NCBI GenBank assembly: GCA_035695765.1
Contig: DASRRI010000042.1
Span: forward strand, 20,738-84,737
Origin: Dongia_A sp035695765
GTDB taxonomy: Bacteria > Pseudomonadota > Alphaproteobacteria > Dongiales > Dongiaceae
Direction: 5' to 3'
DNA: 64,000 nt
The stretch's first letter is position 1; every line of letters begins with the position of its first letter. The position numbers were made by a program, and so were the translations under genes. The notes beneath the pieces were generated by a model. The model was not told the origin of the DNA. It saw only the letters and a list, made by a program, of their open reading frames with translations, and searched no databases. This document shows positions 25,613-34,298 of this stretch, in pieces.

Positions 25613-27000
25613 TAGAACCCCGCCGCGGACTTGTGCTTGCGGAGGCCCTCCGGCCGATAGGGGCCGGACACGTCATAGAGCTGCACTTCCTTGGTCTCAA
25701 ACCGCTTGAGCACGCTCTCATGCAGGGGCGCATCGACCGGAATCGTGCGATCAATCTTGGCGAGCCATTTGAATGGAATCCCCCGCGTTTCGTCATGCTG
25801 CATTCCGGTGGGGTCGGGATAGGGCTTTAGGACGCGATCATCGTAATTCAGCCCCGCACTGGCCGCGGCTTCGAGCATCCATTTGAGGGGAATGTCGGAA
25901 AGGCGCGATTCCTCTTCCAGATAGCTTCCCCCGACATCGGAATGGCAGCCGGAGAACCAGACCTGCTGGAACCATTCCGGCCCGTCCTTTGGGCGCTCCG
26001 GATGGTCGCCCCGCGTGCCCCATCCGACCCGGTCGAAGTCCTTGCGCCGTTCGTCGATCGCCAAGGCGTGGCGCGCGTACTGGACCTTGGGATTGAGTGT
26101 CATGTCGTAGAAGCGCATGCGCCAATCCAGCAGATGCAAGGGCCGCCACCACCGGCTGTGACGCAGGCCGACTTCCCAGCGCACGCGGTAGAGCAGGTTG
26201 CCGATATAGGCAAGCGCGACGATGACGGCGAGCGAGGCGCCGAGCAAGATTGGCCAGCCGAGGTCGAAACCGATCGCCTGCGCTGCACTCCAAATCACGC
26301 TGAAGTTGATGACGAGGGCAGCGATCCCGAGCACGATGGTCGCCAGTGTCATATTTCCAATGGCAGCGACGGTATCGAACGCGCCGATGAAGTGAGGGTA
26401 GACATTGGCACCGTTGCTGTCGCCGGATCGATACTTCGTCCGGAAGCGTTCGGCCAGCTCCAGCCGCTGATCCATTTGTTCCTTCTGGCGCTGGGTGGCT
26501 TTCTCCTGTGGGCGGGAATGCGTGTGCTGGTAGACGCGCTTCACGGCCTCCTTGGCGATGCGCTTGGATGTCTTAATGTCACGCTTGAACGGCTCGTGGC
26601 CATCCGCAGTGGGAATACCGCATAGCGCGATCACGGCGCCGAGGCAGCGCACGGTGTAGGCACCGCGGCTGAAGCCGAACAGGAATATCCGGTCGCCCGG
26701 CCGCCAATTTCGGACCAATGCGGCGTAGCAATCGATGATGTTGCCGGTAAGGCCGAGGCCGGTTGCCTGGCAGACCAGGTTGTAGATGAAGTCCCAGGCC
26801 GTACCGAAGACGCCGCGCGCGCCTTTGCTGGTGCCAATGCCGGGGTCGTAGAAGGCGTATTGCTCGGCCGGATCGACCGAGGAATCAGGCCCACATCGCG
26901 TCGCACGATAAAGCTTGTAGATGTTGCTGCGCCGTTCGTCGAACAGCACGCCGCCGCGCTGACCGGTGCCGTCAGAATAGATGACGATGTTCCGTGGCAT
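25609..27000 (-). CDS. DUF2235 alpha/beta-hydrolase with membrane segments
   Basis: A 463-residue protein. The N-terminal IVIYSDGTGQ and the nucleophile elbow GFSRG (109-113, Ser111) define a DUF2235 hydrolase. FDTV (Asp209) and GCHSDVGG (351-358, His353) complete a Ser-Asp-His triad. Two hydrophobic stretches (about 217-245 and 249-270) are inserted before the C-terminal part. Some DUF2235 proteins are type VI secretion phospholipases (Tle1), but no VgrG, PAAR or immunity-like gene is next to it, so a chromosomal lipase/esterase is as likely. GGGAGGGG lies just before the ATG. Confidence 0.82.
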   Translation of the reverse strand: MPRNIVIYSDGTGQRGGVLFDERRSNIYKLYRATRCGPDSSVDPAEQYAFYDPGIGTSKGARGVFGTAWDFIYNLVCQATGLGLTGNIIDCYAALVRNWRPGDRIFLFGFSRGAYTVRCLGAVIALCGIPTADGHEPFKRDIKTSKRIAKEAVKRVYQHTHSRPQEKATQRQKEQMDQRLELAERFRTKYRSGDSNGANVYPHFIGAFDTVAAIGNMTLATIVLGIAALVINFSVIWSAAQAIGFDLGWPILLGASLAVIVALAYIGNLLYRVRWEVGLRHSRWWRPLHLLDWRMRFYDMTLNPKVQYARHALAIDERRKDFDRVGWGTRGDHPERPKDGPEWFQQVWFSGCHSDVGGSYLEEESRLSDIPLKWMLEAAASAGLNYDDRVLKPYPDPTGMQHDETRGIPFKWLAKIDRTIPVDAPLHESVLKRFETKEVQLYDVSGPYRPEGLRKHKSAAGFY

Positions 27001-27087
27001 ATCCCCTCCCGGGCCGGAGATCGGGCCGCCGGATAGTCTACTTTAGATTGCCGGCCGAGAAAACGCGGAACAGGATTTGGATCCCTC

Positions 27088-27132
27088 AAAAAGCTCCCGC
27101 CCGCCGTCAGGGCCTAGCTGATGGCGGGCGGG
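27088..27132 (-). terminator. Rho-independent terminator of nrdJ
   Basis: A 10-bp G+C stem (27123-27132 with 27096-27105) is extended inside by TCAG/CTGA (27107-27110 with 27118-27121) around a 7-nt loop. On the minus strand it is followed by AGCTTTTT. It lies 47 bp beyond the nrdJ stop. Confidence 0.9.
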
Positions 27133-27178
27133 GTGAGCAACAAGCGAAGACTCGCTCGAGCAAGGGATAAAGAGAGCC

Positions 27179-30100
27179 TTACGAGCACCCGCTTGTTGAG
27201 CCGCAGGTCGTGCACTTCATGCACGTCCCATTCCGGACCAGGGTGAAGTTGCCGCATTCGCCGCAGGCATCACCTTCGTAGCCTTTCATCTTGGCTTCGC
27301 GGATGCGCACCAGCCGGCTCTCGATCTCCTTGGCGAGATTGGGAGAGGCGATCAGCGCATCCATCTGCTCGTGCCGCTCCACGTGGACATGGAGCTGCGT
27401 CTCGTCGTGGCCGCCGTGCGCGTGGCTGTGGACCTCGTGCGGGCTCGGCGCCAGCGCCGTGTTGCCGACGATGCCGCCGCGCGCCACGTTCGAGAGCACC
27501 ACCAGGTTGGAGCGCACATAGCCGGTCGAGGCGATGCGCTTCACGCTGGCGATCTCGCGCTGCGATTCGGGCAGGTCGCTCTGCGCGACGCCGCCGCCCA
27601 ACGCGTCGGGATAGAGGTCGTGCGACTGGACATGAGCCAGATCGTTGCGGCCCAGATAGGAGATGGCGAGCTCCCGGAACATGTAGTCGAGGATAGAGGT
27701 CGACATCTTGATCGCGTCGTTGCCTTCGACGATGCCGTTCGGCTCGAACCGCGTGAAGGTGTAGGCCTCGACATATTCCTCGAGCGGCACGCCATATTGC
27801 AGACCGATCGAGATCGCGATTGCGAAGTTGTTCATCAGGCTGCGGAAGGCGGCGCCTTCCTTGTGCATGTCGATGAAGACTTCGCCCAGCGCGCCGTCCT
27901 CGTATTCGCCGGTGCGCAGATAGACCTTGTGGCCGCCGACGATCGCCTTCTGGGTGTAGCCCTTGCGGCGTTCCGGCAGGCGCTTGCGGCCCTGCTGGAC
28001 CTGGCGCTCGATGATGCGCTCGACGATCCGCTCCGCGACCATCGGGGCGCGGGCGGCTGCCGGCGCTTCGATCACGTCGTCGACCAGATCATCGTCGCCG
28101 AGGATCGAGCTCGCGAGCGGCTGCGAGAGCTTCGAGCCGTCGCGATAGAGCGCGTTCGCCTTGATGCCGAGCCGCCAGGACAGCATGTAGGCGTCCTTGC
28201 AGGATTCGACCGAGCTCTGGTTCGGCATGTTGATGGTCTTGGAGATGGCGCCGGAGATGAAGCTCTGCGCCGCTGCCATCATGTGGATGTGGCTCTCGAC
28301 CGACAGGTACCGCTTGCCGATCCGGCCGCACGGATTGGCGCAGTCGAAGATCGAGAGATGTTCGTCCTTCAAGAACGGCGCGCCTTCCAGCGTCATGGCG
28401 CCGGAGCAGTAGGTGTTTGCCGTGTCGATCTCGGCCCTGCTGAACCCGAGCGTCGCCAGCATGTCGAAGGTCGGCTCGTTGAGCTGCTCCGGCGTGAAGC
28501 CAAGGGCGGCCTGACAGAATTCCTCGCCCAGGGTCCACTTGTTGAACACGAAGCGGATGTCGAATGCGGAGACGAGTGCATTCTCCACCGCCTGGATGGC
28601 GCCGGTGGTGAAGCCCTTGGCCTTCAGCGATTCGTGATTGATGCCGGGTGCGCCCGAGAGCGTGCCATGGCCGACGGCGTAGCGGATGATCTGCTCGATC
28701 TCATTCTCCGCATAGCCGAGCTTGTGAAGGGCGGCCGGAACCGTGCGGTTGATGATCTTGAAATAACCGCCGCCGGCCAGCTTCTTGTATTTGACCAGGG
28801 CGAAATCGGGCTCGATGCCGGTGGTGTCGCAATCCATGACGAGGCCGATCGTGCCGGTCGGCGCGATCACGGTCGCCTGGGCATTGCGATATCCGTGCAG
28901 CTCGCCCAGGGTCAGCGCCTGGTCCCACGCCTGATGCGCGGCGTCGAGCAGAGCGGCATCCGGGCAATTATCATGGTCGAGCAGGACCGGGAGGACCGAG
29001 AGGCCTTCGTAGCCGGAGGTCTCGCCATAGGCTGCGCGGCGGTGGTTGCGGATGACCCGCAGCATCGCGTCGCGGTTCTTGTCGAAGCTGGGGAAGGTGC
29101 CGAGCTCGCCTGCCATCTCCGCCGACGTGGCGTAGGAAACACCAGTCATAATCGCGGTGAGAGCCGCTGTGAGGGCGCGGCCTTCGTCACTGTCATAGGA
29201 GAGGCCCATCGCCATCAGCAGACCGCCGACATTGGCGTAGCCGAGGCCGAGGGTGCGGAAATCATAGGACAGCTGCGCAATCTCCTTGGACGGGAACTGC
29301 GCCATCATGACCGAGACCTCGAGCACGACAGTCCATAGCCGGACTGCGTGGCTGTAGGCCTCGATGTCCACGCGCCCATCTTCCTTGAGGAAGGTCATGA
29401 GGTTGAGCGAGGCGAGATTGCAGGCCGTGTCGTCCAGGAACATGTATTCGGAGCACGGATTCGAGGCGTTGATGCGTCCCGATTCCGGGCAGGTGTGCCA
29501 TTCGTTGATGGTGGTATCGAACTGTACGCCCGGATCGGCCGAGGCCCAGGCCGCGCTGCCGATCTTTTCCCACAAATCGCGCGCCTTCACGGTCTTGTGG
29601 ACCTTATGGTCGGTGCGGCGGATCAGGTTCCAGTCGCCGTCCTCGATCACCTTCTGGATGAAGTCGTTGCTGACTCGCACCGAGTTGTTCGAGTTCTGGC
29701 CGGAGACGGTCAGATACGCATCGCTGTCCCAATCCGTGTCGTAGGTCTTGAATTCGATCTGCTTGTAGCCCTGTTGCGCGAAGTGGATGACGCGCTGGAT
29801 GTAGTTCTCCGAGACCTTGGCCTTGCGCGCTTCGCGGATCGCGGCCTTCAGCGCCGGATTCTTCTGCGGGTCGAATTTGCCGTCGCCTTCGCCCGCATGG
29901 GCGGCCTTGATCACGCGATTGAGGTGGGCGTTGCAGGCCTGTGAGCCGGCGACCAGAGCCGCGACCTTCTGCTCCTCCACCACCTTCCAGTCGATATACT
30001 CCTCGATGTCCGGATGATCGAGGTCGACGGTCACCATCTTGGCCGCGCGGCGCGTGGTGCCGCCCGACTTGATGGCGCCTGCCGCGCGGTCACCGATCTT

Positions 30101-30874
30101 GAGGAAGCTCATGAGGCCGGAGGACTTGCCGCCGCCTGACAGCTTCTCATTGGCGCCGCGCAGCCGGGAGAAATTCGAACCGGTGCCCGAGCCGTATTTG
30201 AACAAGCGCGCCTCGCGCACCCAGAGGTCCATGATACCGCCTTCATTCACCAGGTCGTCGGCGACGCCCTGGATGAAGCAGGCATGCGGCTGCGGATGCT
30301 CATAGGCTGAGGCGGAGGCGGTCAGCATGCCGGTGCGGAAATCGACGTAATAGTGGCCTTGCGCCGGCCCATCGATGCCGTAGGCCCAGTGCAGGCCGGT
30401 GTTGAACCATTGGGGCGAGTTGGGCGCGCCCATCTGGAGCGCGAGCATGTAGCGCATCTCGTCGAAGAAGGCGCGGGCGTCCTCCTCCGAATCGAAATAG
30501 CCGCCCTTCCAGCCCCAATACGTCCAAGTGCCGGCCAGGCGGTCGAACACCTGCTGGGCGGAATGCTCGCCGACATAGCGCTGCTCAGCCGGCAGCTTCA
30601 GCAGCTCTTCGCGGTCCGGCTCCTGGCGCCACAGCCACTCCGGCACGTCGCGCTCGACAACCGGGCGCAGCTTCGCCGGCAGGCCGGCCTTGCGGAAATA
30701 CTTCTGCGCCAGCACGTCCGAGGCGACTTGCGACCAATCGGACGGCACCTCGATGTCCTTCAATTGGAAGACAATCGAGCCATCCGGATTGCGGATCTCG
30801 CTGGTGGTCTTCTGGAATGCAATCTCCGCGTAGGGAGATTGGTCGGATTTGGTGAAACGGCGTTCGATACGCAT
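27179..30874 (-). CDS. nrdJ: Vitamin B12-dependent (class II) ribonucleoside-diphosphate reductase
   Basis: A 1231-residue adenosylcobalamin-dependent reductase that makes deoxyribonucleotides without needing oxygen. It has the active-site NPCSEYMFLDDTACNLASLN block, an ASVKRIASTGYVRSN region and the C-terminal zinc-ribbon-like Cys cluster (CGECGNFTLVRNGTCMKC, then CGSTSGCS) that re-reduces the active site. GGGGGA precedes the ATG. It is monocistronic: a strong terminator follows, and three NrdR-box-like sites lie 170-230 bp upstream. No cobalamin riboswitch is apparent. Confidence 0.96.
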   Translation of the reverse strand: MRIERRFTKSDQSPYAEIAFQKTTSEIRNPDGSIVFQLKDIEVPSDWSQVASDVLAQKYFRKAGLPAKLRPVVERDVPEWLWRQEPDREELLKLPAEQRYVGEHSAQQVFDRLAGTWTYWGWKGGYFDSEEDARAFFDEMRYMLALQMGAPNSPQWFNTGLHWAYGIDGPAQGHYYVDFRTGMLTASASAYEHPQPHACFIQGVADDLVNEGGIMDLWVREARLFKYGSGTGSNFSRLRGANEKLSGGGKSSGLMSFLKIGDRAAGAIKSGGTTRRAAKMVTVDLDHPDIEEYIDWKVVEEQKVAALVAGSQACNAHLNRVIKAAHAGEGDGKFDPQKNPALKAAIREARKAKVSENYIQRVIHFAQQGYKQIEFKTYDTDWDSDAYLTVSGQNSNNSVRVSNDFIQKVIEDGDWNLIRRTDHKVHKTVKARDLWEKIGSAAWASADPGVQFDTTINEWHTCPESGRINASNPCSEYMFLDDTACNLASLNLMTFLKEDGRVDIEAYSHAVRLWTVVLEVSVMMAQFPSKEIAQLSYDFRTLGLGYANVGGLLMAMGLSYDSDEGRALTAALTAIMTGVSYATSAEMAGELGTFPSFDKNRDAMLRVIRNHRRAAYGETSGYEGLSVLPVLLDHDNCPDAALLDAAHQAWDQALTLGELHGYRNAQATVIAPTGTIGLVMDCDTTGIEPDFALVKYKKLAGGGYFKIINRTVPAALHKLGYAENEIEQIIRYAVGHGTLSGAPGINHESLKAKGFTTGAIQAVENALVSAFDIRFVFNKWTLGEEFCQAALGFTPEQLNEPTFDMLATLGFSRAEIDTANTYCSGAMTLEGAPFLKDEHLSIFDCANPCGRIGKRYLSVESHIHMMAAAQSFISGAISKTINMPNQSSVESCKDAYMLSWRLGIKANALYRDGSKLSQPLASSILGDDDLVDDVIEAPAAARAPMVAERIVERIIERQVQQGRKRLPERRKGYTQKAIVGGHKVYLRTGEYEDGALGEVFIDMHKEGAAFRSLMNNFAIAISIGLQYGVPLEEYVEAYTFTRFEPNGIVEGNDAIKMSTSILDYMFRELAISYLGRNDLAHVQSHDLYPDALGGGVAQSDLPESQREIASVKRIASTGYVRSNLVVLSNVARGGIVGNTALAPSPHEVHSHAHGGHDETQLHVHVERHEQMDALIASPNLAKEIESRLVRIREAKMKGYEGDACGECGNFTLVRNGTCMKCTTCGSTSGCS

Positions 30875-31042
30875 GTTAATCCCCCGCTAAGCCCGCCTTA
30901 CGCGGAATCCTCCACCTGCCGAAGAAACCGCTTCAACAAAGTGGTCTAAGTTGTTTAGATCGGTCGCTATATCTTGCGGGTGACCCCGCAGCGACATGCT
31001 TAATATAGAGCCCCCAGGGCGCGTCGGAGCAAGCAAACATTT

Positions 31043-31104
31043 CTACATCTTGTCACATTTGGTTCTTGACGAACCTACATCTAGTGGCTCCCCCCAGCAT
31101 CTTG
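31043..31104 (-). promoter_or_regulatory. Three candidate NrdR boxes upstream of nrdJ
   Basis: On the minus strand CAAGATGTAG (31043-31052), CTAGATGTAG (31075-31084) and CAAGATGCTG (31095-31104) each match most of the NrdR-box core CwAtATaTwG. They are 32 and 20 bp apart, about three and two helical turns, like the tandem boxes NrdR needs. A TATATT at 31002-31007 is a possible nrdJ -10. Confidence 0.55.
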
Positions 31105-31145
31105 TAGGCGTTGCGGTCGCCTGTGGATAAGTCGTGCCAGTAATT

Positions 31146-32081
31146 TCAGGCTTTTCCGCGGCGCGCAATTCCGGCGAGTGTCGAAACGCCCAGGAAAATC
31201 AATAGCATAGCCATGCCGATCCATTGCTGAAGCGCGACCTTTTCGTGAAGCAGCAGAATCGCCGCCAGGGTCGAAAACAAAGGCTCCAGGTTCATGGTCA
31301 GCGCCGACTGCGCCGGCGAGATCAGCATGAGGCCCAGGAACAGGAAGAGGATGCCCAGCGTGTAGCAGACGCAGACCGCCAGAGTCGCAAGCCAGCCGAC
31401 CGTCGTTTGAGGGAAATGCGGTCCTCCGCTGATGGCCAAATACAGTCCGACAGCCAGGACTACCCAGAGATTCATCCACGCATTCATGACAAATGGGTGC
31501 GCCCGCGACATGGCGGCGCCGCCGAACAAAGCGATCAATGAGATGCTTCCAGCGGCAGCCAGCGCAAACGCAATGCCGCGCCAATCCAGCGTCCCAAACC
31601 CGCCAGAGGAGGCAACGACGAGGCCGCCAAAGGCACCGATGAGGCACAGCGCTTTCATCCAGGTCATGCGCTCGCGGCCGATGAGGGGCGAGGCGATGCC
31701 GACCATCAGCGGGTAGGTATAGAGCAGCAGGACCGCCAAGCTGACGCTGATGTAGAAGACGGAAGAGAGATAGCCGAACGACATCACCAGGATGCAGATG
31801 CCGAATCCGATGGTGGTCACGATGGTACGACGCGGCAGCATGATCCTGCGGCCCAGCGCCAGCTGCAGCGCACCAAGGGCCAGCATCATGCAGAGGGAAC
31901 GCAGGAAGACCTGCGTTGCCGGATTGCTTCCCGAATCGTAGGCAATCCTGGCAAAGGTCGTGACCAGACTGACAAACAGCGCTGCCAGCAGCGTTACGCC
32001 GAGTCCAAGAATGCGGCGGCGGCGTTGTTCGGCGAATTGGGAAGAGGACAGGATGACCCCCTGGAGTCGAAAGGACCGCAA
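31146..32081 (-). CDS. EamA-family (DMT) transporter
   Basis: An up to 311-residue inner-membrane protein with ten hydrophobic segments arranged as two EamA repeats. It has conserved small-residue helices (SLAVLLLYTYPLMVGIASPL) and the second-repeat pattern ALTMNLEPLFSTLAAILLLHE. Members export amino acids, sugars or other metabolites. The start is uncertain. A TTG at 32081 opens the frame, but AGGGGG lies just upstream of a CTG at 32051 with no ATG/GTG nearby. It diverges from the acetyltransferase gene with a very short spacer. Confidence 0.82.
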   Translation of the reverse strand: MRSFRLQGVILSSSQFAEQRRRRILGLGVTLLAALFVSLVTTFARIAYDSGSNPATQVFLRSLCMMLALGALQLALGRRIMLPRRTIVTTIGFGICILVMSFGYLSSVFYISVSLAVLLLYTYPLMVGIASPLIGRERMTWMKALCLIGAFGGLVVASSGGFGTLDWRGIAFALAAAGSISLIALFGGAAMSRAHPFVMNAWMNLWVVLAVGLYLAISGGPHFPQTTVGWLATLAVCVCYTLGILFLFLGLMLISPAQSALTMNLEPLFSTLAAILLLHEKVALQQWIGMAMLLIFLGVSTLAGIARRGKA

Positions 32082-32095
32082 GGGTGCGTAAACCG

Positions 32096-32578
32096 ATGCC
32101 GGAGAGCAAGCCCCCGGAGATCAGGCCAGCGCGGGCCGAAGAGGCCGAGGCGGTGGTGACGCTGATCCATCGCGCGTTCGGGCAATATCGCGGGCAGTTG
32201 CAGCCGGACTCGAGCGCGCTGTCGGAAACCGCGGAGAGCATCCGGTCTTTAATGGCGAGCGGCACCATTCTGGTTGCGCTGCAGGATGGCCGCATGGTCG
32301 GTTGCGTCTCGGTGCAGCGCAAACCGGAATTCGCTTATGCAGGGCGCCTCGCGGTCGATCCATCGGCGCGGGGCACCGGGGTGGGCCGCGCCCTGATGGG
32401 GAACGCAGAATCGGTGGCGCGCCAGATGGGCGCCAGGAGGCTGCGAGTCGATGTCCGGCTGGCGCTGGCCGAGAACCGGGCGTTCTTCCAGTCCCTGGGG
32501 TTTGCGGAAGGGGTCTGGCGCTGCCATCCCGGATTCGCTCATCCGACCTATGTCGAACTGGAGAAAATCCTGGTTTGA
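32096..32578 (+). CDS. GNAT-family N-acetyltransferase
   Basis: A 160-residue GNAT protein. The acetyl-CoA motif A reads LAVDPSARGTGVGRALM, preceded by strands VGCVSVQRKPEFAYAGR and followed by LRVDVRLALAENRAFFQSLG (motif B). It has normal length for a single-domain GNAT. The ATG at 32096 lacks a strong ribosome site; GTG 32084 is in frame. It is divergent from the EamA transporter gene. The acceptor is unknown. Confidence 0.85.
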   Translation: MPESKPPEIRPARAEEAEAVVTLIHRAFGQYRGQLQPDSSALSETAESIRSLMASGTILVALQDGRMVGCVSVQRKPEFAYAGRLAVDPSARGTGVGRALMGNAESVARQMGARRLRVDVRLALAENRAFFQSLGFAEGVWRCHPGFAHPTYVELEKILV

Positions 32579-32682
32579 CGGCTACTTGGCGGGGCGGGAG
32601 CGGTCTTTGGTCAGCTTGCCAGCGCCGGGACCCGCCGATATAGTCCGCGGCGAATTCGAGACTTTTGAGACCGGCAGAATCC

Positions 32683-33036
32683 ATGTCCTTCGGCACGCGC
32701 GTCTTTACCTGGCTCCACGGCGAGCATGTCGGCACCGACGAGTTCGGCAACTATTACTATCTCGACAAGCGTACCAAAGGGCAGAAGCGGGAGCGGCGGT
32801 GGGTGCTCTACAAGGGTATTCCGGAGGCCAGCAAGGTGCCGCCGGAATGGAATGCCTGGCTGCACAGCACGATCGTGCAAGCGCCGGTCAGCCGCGCACC
32901 GCAGCGCGCCTGGCAGAAACCGCATGAGCCGAACCTGACCGGCACCGACCTCGCCTATCGCCCGCCAGGGCATGTTCTCAAGGGCGGCGCGCGGGCGCCC
33001 TCCAGCGGCGATTACGAGCCCTGGGTGCCGAACTGA
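32683..33036 (+). CDS. NDUFA12-family NADH:ubiquinone oxidoreductase accessory subunit
   Basis: A 117-residue protein matching NDUFA12 (B17.2), with GTDEFGNYYYLDKR, RRWVLYKGIPEASKVPPEWN and a C-terminal YRPPGHVLKGG. This supernumerary complex I subunit is shared by mitochondria and alphaproteobacteria and binds at the hydrophilic/membrane-arm junction. It is encoded away from the main nuo cluster, next to mlaD, a DUF2155 gene and aat, an arrangement seen in many alphaproteobacteria. The ATG at 32683 begins the conserved domain. Confidence 0.92.
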   Translation: MSFGTRVFTWLHGEHVGTDEFGNYYYLDKRTKGQKRERRWVLYKGIPEASKVPPEWNAWLHSTIVQAPVSRAPQRAWQKPHEPNLTGTDLAYRPPGHVLKGGARAPSSGDYEPWVPN

Positions 33037-33118
33037 GGTCGGAACAATAAGGGCGGGCGCAGATTGGGGCTGTCTCCGCCATCAGGACGAGGATAGGGCA
33101 GGAGGGAACGAGAGGGCC

Positions 33119-33583
33119 ATGGAGCGCAATACACTCGAGACCGTCCTCGGCGCAGTCGTGCTGGTCGTGGCGGGGTGGTTTTTGTACCTGGTCTATTCGC
33201 AGACCAACGTCAGCGCCGAAGCGAGCGGATACCCGCTGGAGCTGAGGTTCGACAGCGGCGGCTCGACCGGCATCGGCACAGATGTGCGCATCGCCGGCGT
33301 CAAGGTCGGCTCGGTGATCGACCAGCATTTCGACCCGAAGGCCTACCAGGCGGTCGTGACCATCGAGATGGATGATTCGGTCAAGCTGCCCAAGGATACG
33401 TCCGCAGTCGTCACCAGCGACGGTTTGCTGGGTGACAATTACATCCTGCTGAATATCGGCGGCGATACGGCGATGCTGGCTCCGGGCGAGAGCATCCGCA
33501 ATGTGCAGGGCGCCATAAATTTGGCGGATTTGATCAACAAGTTCGTGGTCGGCACCGACAGCGGCGGCGGCGCCAGCAACTAG
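33119..33583 (+). CDS. mlaD: MlaD-like outer-membrane lipid transport protein (MCE domain)
   Basis: A 154-residue protein with one N-terminal membrane helix (LETVLGAVVLVVAGWFLYLV) and a single MCE domain (ELRFDSGGSTGIGTDVRIAG, then GLLGDNYI). MlaD forms a hexameric ring that passes phospholipids between inner and outer membranes with the MlaFEB ABC complex, keeping outer-membrane asymmetry. GAGAGGG precedes the ATG. mlaE and mlaF are not in the window; this mlaD is linked to the NDUFA12 gene instead. Confidence 0.9.
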   Translation: MERNTLETVLGAVVLVVAGWFLYLVYSQTNVSAEASGYPLELRFDSGGSTGIGTDVRIAGVKVGSVIDQHFDPKAYQAVVTIEMDDSVKLPKDTSAVVTSDGLLGDNYILLNIGGDTAMLAPGESIRNVQGAINLADLINKFVVGTDSGGGASN

Positions 33584-33588
33584 GCCGG

Positions 33589-33846
33589 ATGCAGATGTCA
33601 TCCAAGCGCGACGAGATGGGCGGGAAAGGCAAGAAGGGCGGCCATGTCTGGCGGCAGCCCGATGGCAATCCCGTATCGTGCGTCGAGAAGATCAAGGTGC
33701 TGAACCAGAATCTCGACGAGATCCGGCAACTGGCGCAGGACGCGCTGGAGGATGCCATCCTGATGGGCTGCGACGAAGCGCAGGTGCGCGGGATTCTGCA
33801 GGCCCTGGTCGAGGATTTGCAGAACCCCTACCGGAAAGACAAATGA
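33589..33846 (+). CDS. Conserved hypothetical protein
   Basis: An 85-residue, mainly helical protein: basic N-terminus (SSKRDEMGGKGKKGGHVWRQ), then CVEKIKVLNQNLDEIRQLAQ and an acidic helix ending LVEDLQNPYRKDK. No signal or membrane segment. It starts 5 bp after mlaD and its stop overlaps the start of the DUF2155 gene (ATGA), so it belongs to the same operon. I do not recognise a family; a small cytoplasmic protein is all that can be said. Confidence 0.65.
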   Translation: MQMSSKRDEMGGKGKKGGHVWRQPDGNPVSCVEKIKVLNQNLDEIRQLAQDALEDAILMGCDEAQVRGILQALVEDLQNPYRKDK

Positions 33847-34298
33847 GATATTTGACGGCGGCGCTTGGCGCGGCGGCTTTGTTCGCCCCGATGCTGGTTG
33901 CCTGGACGGCGCCTGCGCATGCGATCCAGATGAATGAGGCCGTGCTGCAGGGCCTCGACAAGATCACCGCCCGGATCTCCACCATCAAGGTGGGCGTCGG
34001 CGAGACCGTCAATTTCGGCTCGTTGCAGATCACCCTGCGCGCCTGCGACAAGCACCCGCCGGAGGAAACGCCGGAAAGCGCGGCCTTCCTGCAGGTGGTC
34101 GAGCAGAAGCCGGGCGAGCAGCCGGTGACACGCTTCTCCGGCTGGATGTTCGCCTCCAGCCCAGCGCTCTCTGCCATGGAGCATCCGGTCTATGACCTGT
34201 GGGTGCTGGATTGTGACAACAAGAACGGGGCGCCGCCGGAGCAGCCGCCGGCCGAGGGGCAGCCCGCGCAACAAGACGGCGCAGCGCCGGCGAACTAG
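33843..34298 (+). CDS. DUF2155 secreted protein
   Basis: A 151-residue protein with a Sec signal ending PAHA. The conserved DUF2155 core is visible: TLRACDKHPPEETPE, then SGWMFASSPALSAMEHPVYD and VWVLDC-like LWVLDC. A Pro/Gln/Ala-rich tail follows. The family is confined mostly to alphaproteobacteria and is regularly found by aat and the NDUFA12 gene; its role is not established. It is coupled to the upstream gene by ATGA. Its TAG stop overlaps the aat stop in a CTAG. Confidence 0.87.
   Translation: MRYLTAALGAAALFAPMLVAWTAPAHAIQMNEAVLQGLDKITARISTIKVGVGETVNFGSLQITLRACDKHPPEETPESAAFLQVVEQKPGEQPVTRFSGWMFASSPALSAMEHPVYDLWVLDCDNKNGAPPEQPPAEGQPAQQDGAAPAN

Noticed and set aside
27371..29338. A 655-codon plus-strand frame inside nrdJ
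   Set aside because: It is a shadow of the nrdJ frame on the opposite strand. No family pattern and no ribosome site.
30875..31145. A cobalamin riboswitch upstream of the B12-dependent reductase
   Set aside because: I looked for the conserved B12-box and its long multi-stem leader and saw neither. Only the NrdR-like boxes stand out.
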